From contig NZ_CP072934.1 of NCBI RefSeq assembly GCF_024453815.1, forward strand, positions 744,001 through 808,000: a stretch of 64,000 bases of DNA, read 5' to 3'. The stretch is from Corynebacterium pseudogenitalium (lineage in GTDB: Bacteria; Actinomycetota; Actinomycetes; Mycobacteriales; Mycobacteriaceae). A model generated the notes under the pieces. That model did no database searches. It had not been told where the DNA came from and was given only the letters and a program-made list of their open reading frames with translations. Positions 62,391 to 64,000 of the stretch are shown here, in pieces; within the stretch, counting starts at the first letter, position 1; each line of letters begins with the position of its first letter. The position numbers and the translations under genes were made by a program.

Positions 62391-62798
62391 TTACTGTACA
62401 GACTCGAGAATGAACGCGAGGTGCATGGTCTGCAGCTCGAGCTCGCCTTCGGTCGCCGGCAGCGAAGCGATTTCCTGACGCGCCTCAGCGGTCAGCGGGA
62501 TGACCCATCCAGCATTGGGGTCGAGTACAGGAACAGCGGGCTTTTTGACGGGCACCCAAGTCACGGTGCGCGCGCCGGGGCAGATCATTTGGAGCGGGCC
62601 GTCGATACGCTGGAGCTCCGCGAGTGCCGCCGGTGTAGAGGTCACGACGACCAATCGTTCGTCCGAACCTGGAGAGAGCGCCGCAGTCGTGACCTTGAGC
62701 ACCGGGAGCTCCACACGCTCATACTCCGTCGGGTACTCTGCGAGTGCAGGAGCAGCGCCCGCCCCGAACCATTTCTTGATCTGACCCAACACGCTCAT
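62391..62798 (-). CDS. Conserved hypothetical protein upstream of mntR
   Basis: 135 residues, soluble. Starts MSVLGQIKKWFGAGAAPALA, contains PLQMICPGARTVTWVPVKKPAVPVLDPNAGWVIPLT, ends LELQTMHLAFILESVQ. No cofactor or catalytic motif recognised. It lies 5 bases before mntR on the same strand, so they are co-transcribed. ATG 62798 is divergent from the YihY gene, with 34 bases between starts. Confidence 0.72.
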   Translation of the reverse strand: MSVLGQIKKWFGAGAAPALAEYPTEYERVELPVLKVTTAALSPGSDERLVVVTSTPAALAELQRIDGPLQMICPGARTVTWVPVKKPAVPVLDPNAGWVIPLTAEARQEIASLPATEGELELQTMHLAFILESVQ

Positions 62799-62832
62799 GG
62801 TGCACACGATACCCTGTACTAGGGTAAACGCC

Positions 62833-63984
62833 ATGGAACACAGCGAATCGCCTCCGGCGACAGACTACGTCGTGCCCTATGGTCCCGGCGAACTCGTGCA
62901 CGTGCCGCAGCACAGCGACAGGCCTGACGTGTTCACAAAAGATAACCGAGTGACGCCGCAGGGCTGGGTATACGTGGCCAAGCGTGTCATTGCAGACTTC
63001 TCCGTTGACGCGATGCTTGACCGCGCGGCTGCGCTGACCTATTACGCCGTGTTGTCTATCGCTCCGATGATTTTGGCGGTCTACTCGATCGCGACGCTGC
63101 TGCTGCCACGTGACGAGGCCGCCGTCAATGACATCATTGACGACTTCATTGCACTCTATGTACCCGAAGCATTGGAGGATGAGGCCCTGCGCTTCCTCCT
63201 GACGGTGATTGGCACCCCGGCGCAGAGCACGATTGCGCTGGTGGTATCGATCGTGGTCTCGCTTCTTTCCGCATCCGCGTACGTGCGGTCCTTCTCCCGG
63301 AACGCGAACGTCATGTACGGCCGCATAGAGGGGCGCAACCTGGTCCGCACGTGGTTCACCATGTGGGTCACCACGCTGATAATGGTGCTTGGGGTGATCG
63401 TGATCATCGTCGGCACGTTTTTGCGCGAGTCAATTGTGAACGGTCTGCTGCAGCCGATCGCAGAACCTCTAGGGATGACAGATACCGTTGATTACCTGAC
63501 AAAGATCTTCCTGCCTGTCTGGGATTACGCCCGCTTCCCAGTCATCATCGTGACTGCGATCGCGTTGATCTCCGTGCTCTACTACGTTTCGCCCAACGTA
63601 CGGCCGGAGAAGTTTCGCCTGCTCACCCTCGGATCTTCGATGGCGTTGACGGCGATTTTCATTATTTGGCTTGGCTTTTCGTGGTTCATCGGCACGATCG
63701 GGATTTCGAGCGCGTACGGGGCGTTCGGTACGGCAGGTGCCGTGCTTGTCCTGGTGTGGGTGATGAACGTCGTGCTACTTGAAGGCGTCAAGATCGACGC
63801 GGAAGTGCTGCGCGTGAAACAGCTGCAGGTCGGCTATGACGCAAAAACAATCATTCAGGTCCCGCCGAGAAGCACGAAAGCGGTCGACTTCCGGCTGAAA
63901 GTGCAGCGCTGGATCGACCGCAGTGCCTCAACGCTCAAAGCGCAGGAGGAGGATGACGACGTCGAGAAGGACCTGGAGGCCTAG
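62833..63984 (+). CDS. YihY/BrkB family inner membrane protein
   Basis: 383 residues. A polar N-terminus (about 1-45), six TM helices and a charged C-terminal tail (about 330-383). Signature parts: DAMLDRAAALTYYAVLSIAPMILAVYSIATLL, LSASAYVRSFSRNANVMYGRIEGRNLVRTWF, YYVSPNVRPEKFRLLTLGSSMALTAIFIIWLGFSWFI and YGAFGTAGAVLVLVWVMNVVLLEGVKIDAEV. Formerly called ribonuclease BN, but it is a membrane protein of unknown transport or envelope role. ATG 62833 with TAGGGT ending 7 nt upstream. Confidence 0.9.
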   Translation: MEHSESPPATDYVVPYGPGELVHVPQHSDRPDVFTKDNRVTPQGWVYVAKRVIADFSVDAMLDRAAALTYYAVLSIAPMILAVYSIATLLLPRDEAAVNDIIDDFIALYVPEALEDEALRFLLTVIGTPAQSTIALVVSIVVSLLSASAYVRSFSRNANVMYGRIEGRNLVRTWFTMWVTTLIMVLGVIVIIVGTFLRESIVNGLLQPIAEPLGMTDTVDYLTKIFLPVWDYARFPVIIVTAIALISVLYYVSPNVRPEKFRLLTLGSSMALTAIFIIWLGFSWFIGTIGISSAYGAFGTAGAVLVLVWVMNVVLLEGVKIDAEVLRVKQLQVGYDAKTIIQVPPRSTKAVDFRLKVQRWIDRSASTLKAQEEDDDVEKDLEA

Positions 63985-64000
63985 TCCGCGACGAGCGGCT

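Overview
The window is a chromosomal segment of a high-GC Gram-positive bacterium, almost certainly a Corynebacterium. Evidence is the gene content and order (pgi, chorismate mutase, pcrA, purNH, ribosomal proteins, two-component pair, htrA, mog, mscL, galU, glp, rimJ, glpR; then pmt, rsmI, betP, metG; then tatD, rpf2, ksgA, ispE, ABC-F), the HtaA/HtaB heme-uptake proteins and corynebacterial-type DtxR boxes. I see no rRNA, CRISPR array, insertion sequence, prophage or broken gene. One tRNA (Ala, CGC) is present.

Layout. 1-5473: DedA fragment, glucose-6-phosphate isomerase and chorismate mutase on the minus strand, pcrA helicase on plus. 4784-6498: two tandem secreted LytM/M23 peptidases. 6731-10128: perM-like membrane gene and purNH. 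10287-12100: six zinc-independent (Cys-poor) ribosomal protein genes in two divergent blocks. 12203-17710: an OmpR/HK two-component pair, the HtrA/PepD protease, mog, mscL and a SAF protein, an order like mprAB-pepD-moaB-mscL of mycobacteria. 17746-22606: fthC, galU and the glp-rimJ-glpR unit; Glp looks like a MoeA that has lost catalytic residues and GlpR is its membrane partner in corynebacterial cell division. 22670-33342: tRNA-Ala, a cation transporter, tag, doxX, a ZAS-type membrane protein, pmt, rsmI, betP, metG, an MFS carrier and a DUF3806-like protein. 33355-41226: tatD, rpf2, ksgA, ispE, ABC-F, a GntR regulator divergent from a small monooxygenase-like gene, and ppk2.

41312-48294 is an iron/heme island: htaA-hmuTUV, htaB plus a translationally coupled 47-codon ORF, a divergent membrane protein and the heme oxygenase hmuO, with four DtxR-box-like sites. 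HtaA/HtaB would capture heme at the surface, HmuTUV import it and HmuO release iron. 48397-53482 holds a DNA glycosylase, a stand-alone glutamate-synthase-like FMN protein, a coiled-coil micro-ORF, a HAD phosphatase and gapB. 53617-58056 is a two-gene unit encoding a Rib-repeat surface protein and a membrane-anchored metzincin-type protease; this is the least explained part of the window. 58220-62385 is a metal ABC transporter (mntABCD-like) with a convergent MntR whose metal ligands are of the manganese type. The window ends with a small unknown protein and a YihY/BrkB membrane protein.

A recurring regulatory feature is a TANNNT hexamer ending exactly 7 nt before the start codon of genes that lack a Shine-Dalgarno sequence, which suggests many leaderless transcripts.
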